A DNA stretch of 64,000 bases from Amycolatopsis sp. WAC 01376 (lineage in GTDB: Bacteria; Actinomycetota; Actinomycetes; Mycobacteriales; Pseudonocardiaceae). The translations under genes and the position numbers were made by a program. The notes under the pieces are model-generated. The model was not told the DNA's origin. It ran no database searches and saw nothing but the letters and a program-made list of their open reading frames with translations. Each line of letters starts with the position of its first letter. The stretch's first letter is position 1. The stretch spans positions 1,240,001-1,304,000 of the forward strand of contig NZ_QHKL01000001.1 of the NCBI RefSeq assembly GCF_003947415.1, read 5' to 3'. Shown in pieces: positions 7,624-15,723 of the stretch.

Positions 7624-7879
7624 ACGTTTCGGAGGGCTTTCGCCCTGTTTCCGGGCAGCATGAACGGCCCTGCGAGCAGGTAAAACGCAGGCTCACGGAC
7701 TGTTCACACTGGTCAAAAATCGGACTCGCACTCAGGGCGTGTCCAAAAAGGGGCCGGGGTGTTCTACGGCCCCGGAGTGGCCGAACTTTCGCCCCGCCTT
7801 CCCCATGGGCGCGCGGCGCGTTCATCTTCAGAGAAGAGCGTGAAGGATCGCAGGATGAGTAAGGGTGTGCCTGCCTGTC

Positions 7880-8203
7880 CTAGCTCTGCGGCCTGAAGAT
7901 CCGGCGCGCGTTCTCGTCTTCGGTCTTGTCTCTGTGGCACGCGGTGCACAGCACTTGAATGTTGCCGGGCTCGTCGCGTCCGCCGTCCCGCAGTGGCCGG
8001 ACGTGATCCACCTGCACGGCCCGCGCGGGGAAGGTATGTCCGCAGCCACGGCAGCGTGCCCGGCCCGCACGGTTGACCGCTCGTCGGACTGCCTGCCGGA
8101 CGCGGTCACCAGCCGTACGGCGATGGCCACCCCCGCAGCGCTCACAGTGGGCGGCACCGGGAACAGCCGTCCGGGGGCAGGTCATGCACGCACGTCGCAG
8201 CAT
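7880..8203 (-). CDS. HNH endonuclease
   Basis: A compact HNH protein of about 107 residues with zinc-knuckle cysteines (CMTC...CERCGGG and CRGCGHTFP), the catalytic segment VQVDHVRPLRDGGRD, then NIQVLCTACHRDKTEDENARR. HNH proteins of this kind are commonly found beside terminase genes and assist cohesive-end packaging. Start is uncertain: ATG 8203, GTG 8209 and ATG 8185 are all in frame. It is the first gene of the minus-strand block. The upstream 8210-8526 interval holds no recognisable gene but does contain an AT-rich repeat region. Confidence 0.88.
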   Translation of the reverse strand: MLRRACMTCPRTAVPGAAHCERCGGGHRRTAGDRVRQAVRRAVNRAGRARCRGCGHTFPARAVQVDHVRPLRDGGRDEPGNIQVLCTACHRDKTEDENARRIFRPQS

Positions 8204-8304
8204 GAGCACCCCCAGGGCTGTTCGCGGCCTCTACTTACTTCAGTGGCGGCAGGGTGACATCCGACCAGGCAAAACGCGTTCCCTGTGTCGCACGCCACAC
8301 CAAG

Positions 8305-8405
8305 AAGTGTCGAAGTGTCGATTCAAGCCCTTTTCTGTATTCCCCCTAGAGAGAAGAGAGCTATATAAGACCTAGAAACACCCCTATTTCGACACTTTGA
8401 CACTC
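8305..8405. repeat. AT-rich segment bracketed by inverted pairs of octamer iterons
   Basis: Two tandem copies of AAGTGTCG (8305-8320) face two inverted copies, CGACACTT and TGACACTC (8390-8405), across a roughly 70-base AT-rich segment containing CTATATAAGACC. It lies in the gene-free 8210-8526 interval between HNH and excisionase genes. Such an arrangement suggests a replication origin, a divergent promoter with operators, or a recombination enhancer for the integrase system. Confidence 0.6.
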
Positions 8406-8526
8406 TGCCTCCGCGTCTGCCGCCGCACGGCACGTGCCCGCGTGTCCCCCTTCCGCCACTGAGCAGTAATGACGGGAACTAAGGCGCACGGCGAAGTCCG
8501 GCGAGCGCCTCCCGTGGAGGTAGCCC

Positions 8527-8715
8527 ATGGGGGCACTGCTCACCGCGCGGGAAGTCGCGCAGTACTGCGGGGTGCCACTGAAGACCGTCTACGGCTGGAA
8601 CACGGCCGGAACGGGACCGACGTACTACAGGGTCGGGAAGCACGTCAGATATCGAGCGTCCGAAGTGGACAAGTGGCTAGAACGGCACGCCGTAACCCCG
8701 CGCGAGCCCGGCTAG
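8527..8715 (+). CDS. Excisionase-like MerR/AlpA helix-turn-helix protein
   Basis: The 62-residue protein is a single winged-helix DNA-binding domain: LLTAREVAQYCGVPLKTVYG, a WNTAGTGPTYYRVGKHVRY wing, and a final ASEVDKWLERH helix. This is the layout of phage/AICE excisionases that direct tyrosine integrases. ATG 8527 has GGAGG seven bases upstream. It precedes the integrase by under 300 bases with the convergent HTH gene between them; their 3' ends overlap by four bases. Confidence 0.85.
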   Translation: MGALLTAREVAQYCGVPLKTVYGWNTAGTGPTYYRVGKHVRYRASEVDKWLERHAVTPREPG

Positions 8716-8918
8716 GCCGGGTTGTCACCGGGCATCACGCGATCGTGGTCCCGCGCCCACTTGCGTACGTCGTCGGTACGCCACACGTTGCCCATGGCTA
8801 GCCGTTCGACCGGTTCGGGGAAGTCGTCGCGACTGGTGAGCTGATACACGCGTTGACGGCCTACGCCAAAGAGTCGGCCGATCTCGGCTCCGCCGACAAG
8901 CTCACCAATCCCACTCAC
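8712..8918 (-). CDS. Small helix-turn-helix DNA-binding protein
   Basis: A protein of 68-71 residues with GAEIGRLFGVGRQRVYQLTS as the recognition HTH, then DDFPEPVERLAMGNVWRTDD and VRKWARDHDRV. This resembles AlpA/phage Cox-type regulators that read a wing from RLAMGNVW. GTG 8918 has AAGGTG in good position; GTG 8927 is possible. It is transcribed divergently from the integrase across a 34-base palindrome that is its likely operator, so it probably represses itself and the integrase. Confidence 0.75.
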   Translation of the reverse strand: MSGIGELVGGAEIGRLFGVGRQRVYQLTSRDDFPEPVERLAMGNVWRTDDVRKWARDHDRVMPGDNPA

Positions 8919-8925
8919 GCTAGGC

Positions 8926-8973
8926 ACCTTACTAATAGTCGATCGACTACTAGTAAGGTGACTAGTACTAGTC
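8926..8973. promoter_or_regulatory. Adjacent palindromes between HTH regulator and integrase
   Basis: A 34-base palindrome with one mismatch (8926-8959, centred on AGTCGATCGACT) is immediately followed by a perfect 14-base palindrome GACTAGTACTAGTC (8960-8973). The region is far more AT-rich than its surroundings and repeats the trinucleotide pattern CTAGT. It covers the start of the HTH gene and lies 27 bases upstream of the integrase start. It is therefore a good candidate operator or directional recombination site. Confidence 0.75.
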
Positions 8974-9000
8974 AGGTTGCTAGACCACGGGAGGCAAGAC

Positions 9001-10209
9001 ATGAGCGTTGAGGACCGGTGGCACCACAAGGGCACCCGCAAGCGCACGGCGGACTACGGCCGGGGCAAGCGGTGGCGCGTGCGGAACAAGGGCGCCCGAA
9101 CGATGTCCTTTCAGAAGAAGAGCGACGCGCAGGCCCACGACGTCAAGGTGAACAGTGACCTGCTCAAGGGCCTTGTTCCGTTCGATCCGACGGCCGGGCG
9201 TGTCCTGGTCTCGGTGGCGGTCCCGAAGTGGCTGAAAGAGCGCTACTCCGACACCGGAACGCGCCGTTCGGTCGCATCCCGGTTCAAGAACCACATCTTG
9301 CCGACGTTCGGTCACCTGCGGGTCTGTGACATCACCACGTCGCGGGTCATGGAGTGGTGGGCGGAGATGTGCGAGAAGACGAAGCCCAACGGGGAGAAGT
9401 ACTCCACCAGCCTGCTTGAGCTTGTCTACGTCCATCTCGGAAGCTTCCTGAAGACGGCCGTCAGCGGCGCTACCAAGCTCATTCCCGTGCACCCCTTCGA
9501 CGGGTGGGACATGGAGGTGCCCCGGCGTGACAGGCGTGTCCGGAACATCTGGGAGCAAGAGCGGGTCAACACCGTGCTTGGCGCCATGCCGGAGCGGGAA
9601 CGGCCCATCGGGCTCGTGTCGGCGACCTGCGGGCATCGGCAGGGCGAAGCGTTCGCCGTCGCGCTCGAAGACGTGAACCGCTTCCGCAAGGAGATCACCA
9701 TCCGCCACCAAGTGAAGCGCGTCGGCGGGAAGCTCGTCCTAGCCAAGCCCAAGGGCGGCAAAGTCCGCACGGTCCCGCTTGCCGACGTCACCGCGACCGC
9801 CATTGCCCAGCACGCTGAGAAGCACGGAACCACCGTGGTCCGCTGCACGTGCTGCAACAAGGACTGGCACGTCGTGTTCACCAACGCCAAGGGCGGCCTG
9901 ATCGACCGCGCAGCGTGGAACCCGGACGTCTGGCACCCCGCGATCCAGGCGGACAGCATGACCAAGGGTGGCGCCTACGGGATACACAACCTTCGGCACT
10001 ACTTCGCGTCTCGGCTGATCGAAGGCGGCCCGTCGCACCGTGGGGCGTCCATGGAACAGGTCCGTGACTACATGGGCCACGGGTCGATCACGACCACGTC
10101 CGAGACCTACGGCCACCTGTTCGAGCAGGCCCACGAGCGCGCCCGTGCGCTCATGGATGACCTGTTCTCGGCTGCTGTGTACCCGTTGCGTACCGCCGAA
10201 GGCCGGTAG
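9001..10209 (+). CDS. Tyrosine recombinase / phage integrase
   Basis: The 402-residue enzyme catalyses site-specific integration of the element. An N-terminal arm-binding part (GKRWRVRNKGARTMSFQKKS) leads into a SAM-like core-binding domain (VAVPKWLKERY to RVMEWWAEMC). The catalytic domain carries the Arg in SATCGHRQGEAFAV, Lys in AKPKGGKVRTVPL, the box II HNLRHYFASRL, MGHGSITTT and the nucleophile Tyr in SETYGH. ATG 9001 has GGGAGG seven bases upstream. A CxxC-like insertion (VRCTCCNKDWHVV) sits before box II. Its position at the element edge implies an attachment site just downstream, but no tRNA lies there. Confidence 0.96.
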   Translation: MSVEDRWHHKGTRKRTADYGRGKRWRVRNKGARTMSFQKKSDAQAHDVKVNSDLLKGLVPFDPTAGRVLVSVAVPKWLKERYSDTGTRRSVASRFKNHILPTFGHLRVCDITTSRVMEWWAEMCEKTKPNGEKYSTSLLELVYVHLGSFLKTAVSGATKLIPVHPFDGWDMEVPRRDRRVRNIWEQERVNTVLGAMPERERPIGLVSATCGHRQGEAFAVALEDVNRFRKEITIRHQVKRVGGKLVLAKPKGGKVRTVPLADVTATAIAQHAEKHGTTVVRCTCCNKDWHVVFTNAKGGLIDRAAWNPDVWHPAIQADSMTKGGAYGIHNLRHYFASRLIEGGPSHRGASMEQVRDYMGHGSITTTSETYGHLFEQAHERARALMDDLFSAAVYPLRTAEGR

Positions 10210-10239
10210 CCGTGTTAGCGCAGGTCAGACGGCTACCGG
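10203..10239. terminator. Hairpin at the integrase stop codon
   Basis: Perfect 11-base arms CCGGTAGCCGT and ACGGCTACCGG overlap the integrase stop. They could end integrase transcription, or be arms of the element's attachment region, which must be close by. Confidence 0.5.
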
Positions 10240-10254
10240 TCTCCGGGGCTACAG

Positions 10255-10299
10255 AAGGGGGCCTTCACTGCGCTAGACGCAGTGAAGGGGGCCTTCACG
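10255..10299. terminator. Intergenic palindrome between integrase and chromosomal membrane gene
   Basis: CCTTCACTGCG-loop-CGCAGTGAAGG forms the stem (10262-10288), flanked by direct copies of GAAGGGGGCCTTCAC. It sits between convergent genes and belongs to the window's family of GC-rich intergenic palindromes, so it is probably chromosomal rather than part of the phage element. Confidence 0.6.
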
Positions 10300-10310
10300 T
10301 ACTCAGAGCC

Positions 10311-11528
10311 TCAGGCGGCCGGGAGCGCCGTCTTCTCTCGGCGCTTCTCCAGCAGCGAGTTCACCGCTCGCGTCCCCGGTCCGGCGGCGGCCCACAGCGC
10401 ACCGACCCCGGCCAGGCACACCACGGCCGTCCAGTAGGCCACCGGCGGCGCCGACTCCGTATGCGCGTCGCCGAGGATCCACGGCCGGAACTGCGACTGC
10501 ACCCACAGCATCCCGTAGCCGAACGCCGTCACCAGCAGCGCGCCGGTGCCCGCCGTCAGCAGCGGATGACCGCGGCCGATGCGGAACGCCAGGTCGACGG
10601 CGAGGCCGACGGCCAGCAGGTAGAACGGCACGGTCGAGATCGGGAAGCCCATCCCGAGCAGCAGCGGCCACATCACCAGCCGGTAGCCGAGGTACGCCGC
10701 GGCGACCGTCGTCCCCGCCCAGCGGAAGCCGGTGGTGTACCGCGCCAGCGCGAAGATCAGGGCCATCACGCCGATGCCCCACAGCGGATACACCCAGTCG
10801 TCGATCGGCATCGTGAAGTACTCGACGGCCACCTGGTCGACCGGATGCCCGATCTGGCCGGCGGCGAAGTTCAGCAGTTCCGGCTCGGCCTCGGGCGTGC
10901 CGCGTTCCCAGGCGCGCAGGCCGAGGATGCCGTACTCCTGCTGACCGTTCGGGAAGAACGTGTTCTCCAGGAAGAAAACCCACAGTCCGATGAGGACACC
11001 GGTGCGCGTCCGGCCGGGTTTGGCGTACTTCAGCCAGCCCATGATCACGCCGGCCTGCATGATGCCCGTGCCGATGTAGAGCATCATGTGCGACGGGCTC
11101 CACGCGGTCAGGTCGAGGCCGTTGACGCGGTGGTTGATGACGTCCAGCGGCGCCGCGATGAGGAACACCACGAGCCCGATCTGCATCAACCGCAGCGAAC
11201 GCCGGTCGGCACCCATGCCGGTGTAGCTGTGGATCGCCACCAGCACCATGATGATCACCGTGCCGACGGTGTTGATCAGGTGCGGCGGGGCGAGGTCGTC
11301 CCGCAACCACATGAAATGCCACGACATGTCCCACGACGAGCCCACCATCTTGAAGGCGAACGCCGCCAGCCACATCGAGTAGCAGAAGTTCAGCACCCAG
11401 TCCGGCGTCGCCTGTCCCGGTGCGCCGCGGTGCCAGTGGAGCTTGAAGAACAGCCTCGTCTTGGCGATGGGGCTGCGGGGGATGACACCCGGCGAAAGGT
11501 CCCCGGTCACTTCTGTCGCCTTTGTCAT
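10311..11528 (-). CDS. Polytopic membrane protein of unknown function
   Basis: A 405-residue integral membrane protein with about nine or ten hydrophobic segments, for example TVGTVIIMVLVAIHSYTGMG, MQIGLVVFLIAAPLDVI and WGIGVMALIFALARY. Several polar residues lie in or near membrane segments (SWDMSWHFMWLRDD, DVINHRVNG, SPSHMMLYIGTG). Repeated His and Asp residues suggest a metal or haem site, but I recognise no family. ATG 11528 (MTKATEVTGDL) is chosen; a GTG at 11555 is in frame. It is the first chromosomal gene beyond the integrase. Confidence 0.8.
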   Translation of the reverse strand: MTKATEVTGDLSPGVIPRSPIAKTRLFFKLHWHRGAPGQATPDWVLNFCYSMWLAAFAFKMVGSSWDMSWHFMWLRDDLAPPHLINTVGTVIIMVLVAIHSYTGMGADRRSLRLMQIGLVVFLIAAPLDVINHRVNGLDLTAWSPSHMMLYIGTGIMQAGVIMGWLKYAKPGRTRTGVLIGLWVFFLENTFFPNGQQEYGILGLRAWERGTPEAEPELLNFAAGQIGHPVDQVAVEYFTMPIDDWVYPLWGIGVMALIFALARYTTGFRWAGTTVAAAYLGYRLVMWPLLLGMGFPISTVPFYLLAVGLAVDLAFRIGRGHPLLTAGTGALLVTAFGYGMLWVQSQFRPWILGDAHTESAPPVAYWTAVVCLAGVGALWAAAGPGTRAVNSLLEKRREKTALPAA

Positions 11529-11645
11529 GCGGATATCTTCCCTGCTCCAGGTCACGAGACAGGCATTCGGGGTCGAAAATCGGGGTTCACCCGTAGGGGT
11601 GGCGGATTTGCGGTCGGCGTGCGAAACAGGGCAAGGTGTGCCGCC

Positions 11646-11732
11646 ATGATGCCGAAACGACTCGTCGCGGCGGTCCTCGTCGCCGCTCTGGTGCTGGCCG
11701 GTGGGGGCATTCTCGGGAGCCTGTTCTTCTAG
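11646..11732 (+). CDS. Tiny hydrophobic peptide (28 residues)
   Basis: ATG 11646 has AAGGTG six bases upstream and encodes MMPKRLVAAVLVAALVLAGG followed by GILGSLFF and a stop. A basic start followed by one hydrophobic helix is typical of small membrane peptides or a truncated signal anchor. No homologue is recognised, and it may not be expressed. Confidence 0.4.
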   Translation: MMPKRLVAAVLVAALVLAGGGILGSLFF

Positions 11733-11795
11733 TCACAGCGCTGCTGATCGCGGGCGCGGCCGCCCTTGGGGAGCCGGGTCTGCACAATGGGCCGT

Positions 11796-12203
11796 ATGAC
11801 GAACCTCCTCGGCCCCCAGCCGACGCATCTCCCCGAGCACACCGCCGCCCAGGCGGCGCTGGACGCCGGGACCGACCCGACCGCCGTCGCCGCCGAGCAC
11901 CCCGACTACAGCGAAGCATGGGCCGCCCTCGCCGAGAGGGCCCTGGAAGCCGGCGAGACCGTCGCCGCGTACGCGTACGCCCGCACCGGCTACCACCGCG
12001 GCCTCGACCAGCTCCGCCGCGCGGGCTGGAAGGGACACGGTCCGGTGCCGTGGTCGCACCGCCCGAACCAGGGCTTCCTGCGTGCCCTCGCCGTCCTCGG
12101 CAAGGCCGCCGGCAAGATCGGCGAGACCCAAGAGTACGACCGGTGCCGGACGTTCCTCGCCGACTCGGACCCCGCCGCCGCGGAAGCCACCGGCCTCAAG
12201 TAG
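11796..12203 (+). CDS. DUF3151 family protein
   Basis: A 135-residue soluble protein matching the actinobacterial DUF3151 family: MTNLLGPQPTHLPEHTAAQA, HPDYSEAWAALAERALE, VAAYAYARTGYHRGLDQLRR and the hallmark GWKGHGPVPWSHRPNQGFLR. The helical repeats are TPR-like. Its function is unknown. In mycobacteria the family member lies close to purA, as it does here with about 15 kb of extra genes in between. ATG 11796 is chosen over an upstream start because MTNLLGPQP is the family N-terminus. Confidence 0.88.
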   Translation: MTNLLGPQPTHLPEHTAAQAALDAGTDPTAVAAEHPDYSEAWAALAERALEAGETVAAYAYARTGYHRGLDQLRRAGWKGHGPVPWSHRPNQGFLRALAVLGKAAGKIGETQEYDRCRTFLADSDPAAAEATGLK

Positions 12204-12209
12204 CGCGCT

Positions 12210-12256
12210 ATGAAAGGTCCTTTCCTTGCAAAATTTGCAAGGAAAGGACCTTTCAT
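12210..12256. terminator. Perfect 47-base palindrome (class I)
   Basis: Arms of 23 bases starting ATGAAAGGTCC meet at one central A within TTGCAAAATTTGCAA. It sits between the convergent DUF3151 and lipase genes, so a bidirectional terminator is likely. A relative with matched substitutions in both arms lies at 28498-28552. Confidence 0.8.
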
Positions 12257-12271
12257 GGCACTTGGTGACCC

Positions 12272-13498
12272 CTAGAACAGCCCGCAGTTCCCCACGGCAG
12301 GCAGCCCCGCGAAGCGCCCCTCAAGCCAAGCGAAAGCCTCCGGGAAAGCCCTGATGGCTCCGCCGACGTGCGTAGGAACCAGCGAAGTCGAGAACTGGAC
12401 CTTCGCGCCCTTCGCACACCACGAGCGCGCCATGGTCCGCCCCTGCGCGTAGGGGACGATGTCGTCGAGAGCGCTGTGGACGACCAGCGTCGGCGCACCT
12501 GGCTTCCGCGCCCCGATGAGCTGCTCGCCGACGCGCGTCTTGAACGGCTCTTCGCCGAGGTACGCGGTCAGCGGCCTGCCGTCCTTGGTCAGGTTCTTCG
12601 ACTGGGTGAACGCGTGCGCGAAGATCGCGTCCACGGTGCACTCCTGCTTGACCTTCTCGAACGCTTCGACGCCCTTCGCGTTCAGCAGGGCGGGAATGTT
12701 CAGCTCCGGATAGGCCGCGTCCATGCTGACCAGCGTGAATCCGAGGAAGCCGAAGGCGTAGTGCCCGTCGATGTTCTTGCCGACCTCGGCCAGGTCGGCC
12801 GGGACTGCGCCCGCGTACGAGCCCTTCAGTTTGAGTTCGGGTGCGTACGACGGTTGCAATTCGGCGGCCGACGCCGACGCGCCGCCGCCCTGCGAGTAGC
12901 CCGCGGTCGCGACGGGGCCGTTGTCCGGCAGGTTCGCTTCGGGCAGGCGCTGCGCCGCGCGGATCGAGTCGAGGACGGCGTTGCCTTCGGCGGCGCGGTT
13001 GACGTACGTGTGGACGCCGGGGGTGCCGAGGCCTTCGTAGTCGGTGACGACGACGCCGTAGCCGCGAAGCAGCAGTCCGGCGATGAAGGGGCCTTCGTAC
13101 TCCGTGCCCGCGGCGAGGGCTTTCGATGGCGCGCACTGGTCGCCGACGCCCTGCGTCCCGGCCGCGTAGCCGATGACCGGCCGCTCGCCCGCGCCGGTCC
13201 ACGCCTTCTTCGGGGTCAGGACGGTGCCGGTCACGGCGTTGGCTTTGCCGTGCGTGTCGGTGCTGCGGTACATGATCCGCTGGACGTCCGCGTCGGCCTT
13301 GATGAGTTTCACGGGATCGACGTAGAAGGTGGACGGTTCGTGCCGGATGATGTCGCCGGGAGCACCCGCGGGCAGTGGCGACGGGGGATCGTAGAAGGAC
13401 GGGGCGGCGCCGGCCTGCTGAGCCCCGAAGGTCAGCAGGGCCGCGATGGTGGCCGCTGAGACGGCGGCGGACACACCGCGCCGGGATCCTGGACGCAT
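12272..13498 (-). CDS. Secreted lipase/esterase (LIP family)
   Basis: The 408-residue alpha/beta hydrolase has a signal peptide (MRPGSRRGVSAAVSAATIAA then LLTFGAQQAGA, cleavage after AGA-AP). The nucleophile elbow is GYSQGG, the acid is in HSALDDIVPY, and the histidine is in PTHVGG. VVVTDYEGLG and an N-terminal FYDPPSPLPAGAPGDIIR are typical of secretory lipases (PF03583). ATG 13498 has GAGGAG just upstream. It is divergent from a TetR regulator with an operator between them and is probably controlled by it. Confidence 0.92.
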   Translation of the reverse strand: MRPGSRRGVSAAVSAATIAALLTFGAQQAGAAPSFYDPPSPLPAGAPGDIIRHEPSTFYVDPVKLIKADADVQRIMYRSTDTHGKANAVTGTVLTPKKAWTGAGERPVIGYAAGTQGVGDQCAPSKALAAGTEYEGPFIAGLLLRGYGVVVTDYEGLGTPGVHTYVNRAAEGNAVLDSIRAAQRLPEANLPDNGPVATAGYSQGGGASASAAELQPSYAPELKLKGSYAGAVPADLAEVGKNIDGHYAFGFLGFTLVSMDAAYPELNIPALLNAKGVEAFEKVKQECTVDAIFAHAFTQSKNLTKDGRPLTAYLGEEPFKTRVGEQLIGARKPGAPTLVVHSALDDIVPYAQGRTMARSWCAKGAKVQFSTSLVPTHVGGAIRAFPEAFAWLEGRFAGLPAVGNCGLF

Positions 13499-13523
13499 GC
13501 TTGCTCCTCGTTGAGCACAAACA

Positions 13524-13545
13524 TTTTCGACAGACGTGTCGAAAA
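13524..13545. promoter_or_regulatory. TetR operator between lipase and its regulator
   Basis: A perfect inverted repeat TTTTCGACA-GACG-TGTCGAAAA stands in the 71-base divergent gap. It is 26 bases from the lipase start and 25 from the TetR start, ideal for simultaneous control of both genes. Confidence 0.85.
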
Positions 13546-13569
13546 AGAGAGTCAGTGAGGTGGCGCACA

Positions 13570-14214
13570 ATGTCAAGTCCGGCGCCGAGAGGGCGGCCCC
13601 GCAAACTCCCGATCGGTGAGCAGCGCACGCGGGTACTGAGTGCGGCTGCCGGGGTCTTCGCGGTGCACGGCGCGCAGGCCGCGACGATCGAGCAGATCGC
13701 CAGGCGCGCCGGCGTTTCCCGCCAGGCCGTATACGAGCAGTTCGGCGACCGCACGACACTGTTCGCCCAGGTCGTGGCGGATATCGAGGAGCGGGCCTTC
13801 GAGGCGATCGGCGCGCCCGCCATCGATCTCTCGCAGCCCGAGCTCCGCTCCTGGGCGCGCGGTAATTACGCCAACATGTTCGCCTTCGTCGCGGCGAATC
13901 CCGAGGCGTTCCCCGTGCTGCGCGAGGCCGAGCGCATGGGCGACCCGGCCCTCACCCGGCTCCGTGAGCGGCTCGCGCGGGTCTACACCGAGGCGAGCAG
14001 GCAGCGCTGGGCCAGCCACGGCGTCGATTCCGGCCGCGCGGACAAGGCCCTGGTCACGCTGTTCTTCGCGATGACCGAGGCACTCGTCCAGGCGAGCTGG
14101 GACGGTGAGCCGCCCGACGCGGACGCGCTCATCGACCTGCTCACCGAATTCACCGTCGGGGGCGTGGTCCGCCTTCGGACCGCGGCCGCCGACGTGATGG
14201 AGCGGTTGCGCTAG
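13570..14214 (+). CDS. TetR/AcrR family repressor
   Basis: A 214-residue regulator. The HTH spans about residues 38-57 (TIEQIARRAGVSRQAVYEQF) after RTRVLSAAAGVFAVHGAQAA. The C-terminal ligand domain ends in LTEFTVGGVVRLRTAAADVM. It lies head to head with the secreted lipase, so it likely represses the lipase and itself and responds to a lipid-like ligand. Its stop overlaps that of the convergent diguanylate cyclase by four bases. Confidence 0.92.
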   Translation: MSSPAPRGRPRKLPIGEQRTRVLSAAAGVFAVHGAQAATIEQIARRAGVSRQAVYEQFGDRTTLFAQVVADIEERAFEAIGAPAIDLSQPELRSWARGNYANMFAFVAANPEAFPVLREAERMGDPALTRLRERLARVYTEASRQRWASHGVDSGRADKALVTLFFAMTEALVQASWDGEPPDADALIDLLTEFTVGGVVRLRTAAADVMERLR

Positions 14215-15545
14215 GCCGCGACGGCCTCCAGTGTTACTTCGGCGACCGTCGCCAGGTCCGGCGACGAGACGACCCGGTTCCGGCCGTTGCGTTTGGCCGC
14301 GTAGACGGAAGCGTCGGCCGAGGCCATGACCTCGTCCATCGTCCGGCCGTCGAGCGGGAAGTTCGCGACGCCGACCGACGCCGTCCGCTGCTCGATGACC
14401 ACGGGATTGCCCTCGTTGTCCTGGGTTTTGATGACCATTTCGCTGATTCGCTGCCGGATCCGCTCGGCGACCGCGACGGACTCCTGCTTCGACGACGATG
14501 TCAGGAGCACGACGAACTCCTCACCGCCGAAGCGGCCGGCCAGGTCCTGCGTCCGCGTTTCGGCCTTGACCAGCGCAGCGACCCCCTTGAGCACGTCGTC
14601 GCCCGCCAGGTGGCCGTAGGTGTCGTTGATGCTCTTGAAGTGGTCGAGGTCGATCATCAGCGTGCCGAACTGGCCGTTTTCGCGTTCGGCGCGGGCGACC
14701 TCGCGGACGGCACCCTGCTGCCACGTCGTGGCGTTGAGCAGCTGGGTCTTCTGATCGGTGGTGGCGAGTTCTTCCAGCTGCTTGATCAGCACCGAACGCT
14801 GCAGCAGGTACAGCGGCAGGAAGACGAGCAGCACCAGCACCGGCTGATGCGGCATGACGGCGAGCACCAGCGCGCCGATGCAGACCGTCGAGGCTTCGAG
14901 GATGTTGTCGTCCCAAGAGCCGAGGAGCGCCTGGATGGTCGCCTTGTCAGGCGCCGCGAAGTACAGGCCGGTGCCGGTGAAGACGGCGTTCATCAGGAAG
15001 AAGGCGAGGCTCGCGGCACAGATCGACGTCACCGATGCCGCGTCGGCGCCGACGACCTGCACGGCCGCCCAGGCGGCGAACGCGGTCAGCGTCATCGATG
15101 TGGCGTTCGCCACAGTTCGATGGGGGTTGACCGTGCGAAGGCCGGCCCAACTGCGGTATCCGAGGTGGAGATAGATGACGGTTACGAGAAGCGCCGTCAA
15201 GTGTGGCGGAAGCAGAATCGCACCGGGTAGCACCCAGACCGAGGTCATGTTGATGTGCGGGGTGACGCTCATGCTGCGTCGCTGCCGCTCGATCCGGCGG
15301 GTCGCCTCGGTATGCGCGATGGCGAGCCCGGCGAGCAGGAAACACAGCAGGACCTGCGAAGACGTGATGGCGATGGATGCGGCGAAGACCCCCGTCAGTG
15401 CCAGCATCGTCGCGACGGACAGCCCGGTGTAGGCGATCCAGTGCCGAGGCCTCTTCCACAGCTCCCACGTCGCTACCGTGAGAGCCGAACGATGTCCAGC
15501 GCGTTCCTCCGATGTGATCATCTTTCCCCCTGACTCTTGCGTCAT
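14211..15545 (-). CDS. Membrane diguanylate cyclase (GGDEF domain)
   Basis: The 444-residue protein makes cyclic di-GMP from two GTP. The N-terminal half has about six membrane segments (YTGLSVATMLALTGVFAASI, VLLCFLLAGLAIAHTEA, LVLLVFLPLYLLQRSVLI). The C-terminal GGDEF domain starts at TTDQKTQLLN and shows MIDLDHFKSINDTYGHLAGD, FGGEEFVVLL with an intact GGEEF active site, SVGVANFP and ADASVYAAKRNGRNRV. I see no RxxD inhibitory site immediately before GGEEF. ATG 15521 (MITSEERAG) is an alternative start. Confidence 0.93.
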   Translation of the reverse strand: MTQESGGKMITSEERAGHRSALTVATWELWKRPRHWIAYTGLSVATMLALTGVFAASIAITSSQVLLCFLLAGLAIAHTEATRRIERQRRSMSVTPHINMTSVWVLPGAILLPPHLTALLVTVIYLHLGYRSWAGLRTVNPHRTVANATSMTLTAFAAWAAVQVVGADAASVTSICAASLAFFLMNAVFTGTGLYFAAPDKATIQALLGSWDDNILEASTVCIGALVLAVMPHQPVLVLLVFLPLYLLQRSVLIKQLEELATTDQKTQLLNATTWQQGAVREVARAERENGQFGTLMIDLDHFKSINDTYGHLAGDDVLKGVAALVKAETRTQDLAGRFGGEEFVVLLTSSSKQESVAVAERIRQRISEMVIKTQDNEGNPVVIEQRTASVGVANFPLDGRTMDEVMASADASVYAAKRNGRNRVVSSPDLATVAEVTLEAVAA

Positions 15546-15723
15546 TCTCCGAAACCCCCTACTTACGGACAGCTTCTACCGACTTGCGGGCTGTCGACAA
15601 GCTCCCTAGGTGTGTACTTTTCTGTGAGAGGTCGAGGGAAAGGTGCCAGCGATGGCCGGTAGGGATCAGTGAACTGGGGCGCGCGCCAGACGTCCGCGCG
15701 ATCGGGCCGGCGCGCGGAACACC

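Noticed and set aside
8926..8959. loxP-like recombination site
   Set aside because: Length is 34 bases but there is no asymmetric spacer; it is a continuous palindrome beside a repressor gene, so an operator is simpler.
10212..11645. Long plus-strand frame antisense to the membrane protein gene
   Set aside because: Its composition is the Arg/His/Gln/Asp shadow typical of high-GC antisense frames; only the last 28 codons could be real, and they are annotated separately.
12321..13823. 500-codon minus-strand frame overlapping the lipase gene
   Set aside because: Arg-rich out-of-frame shadow; the lipase frame has signal peptide and catalytic motifs.
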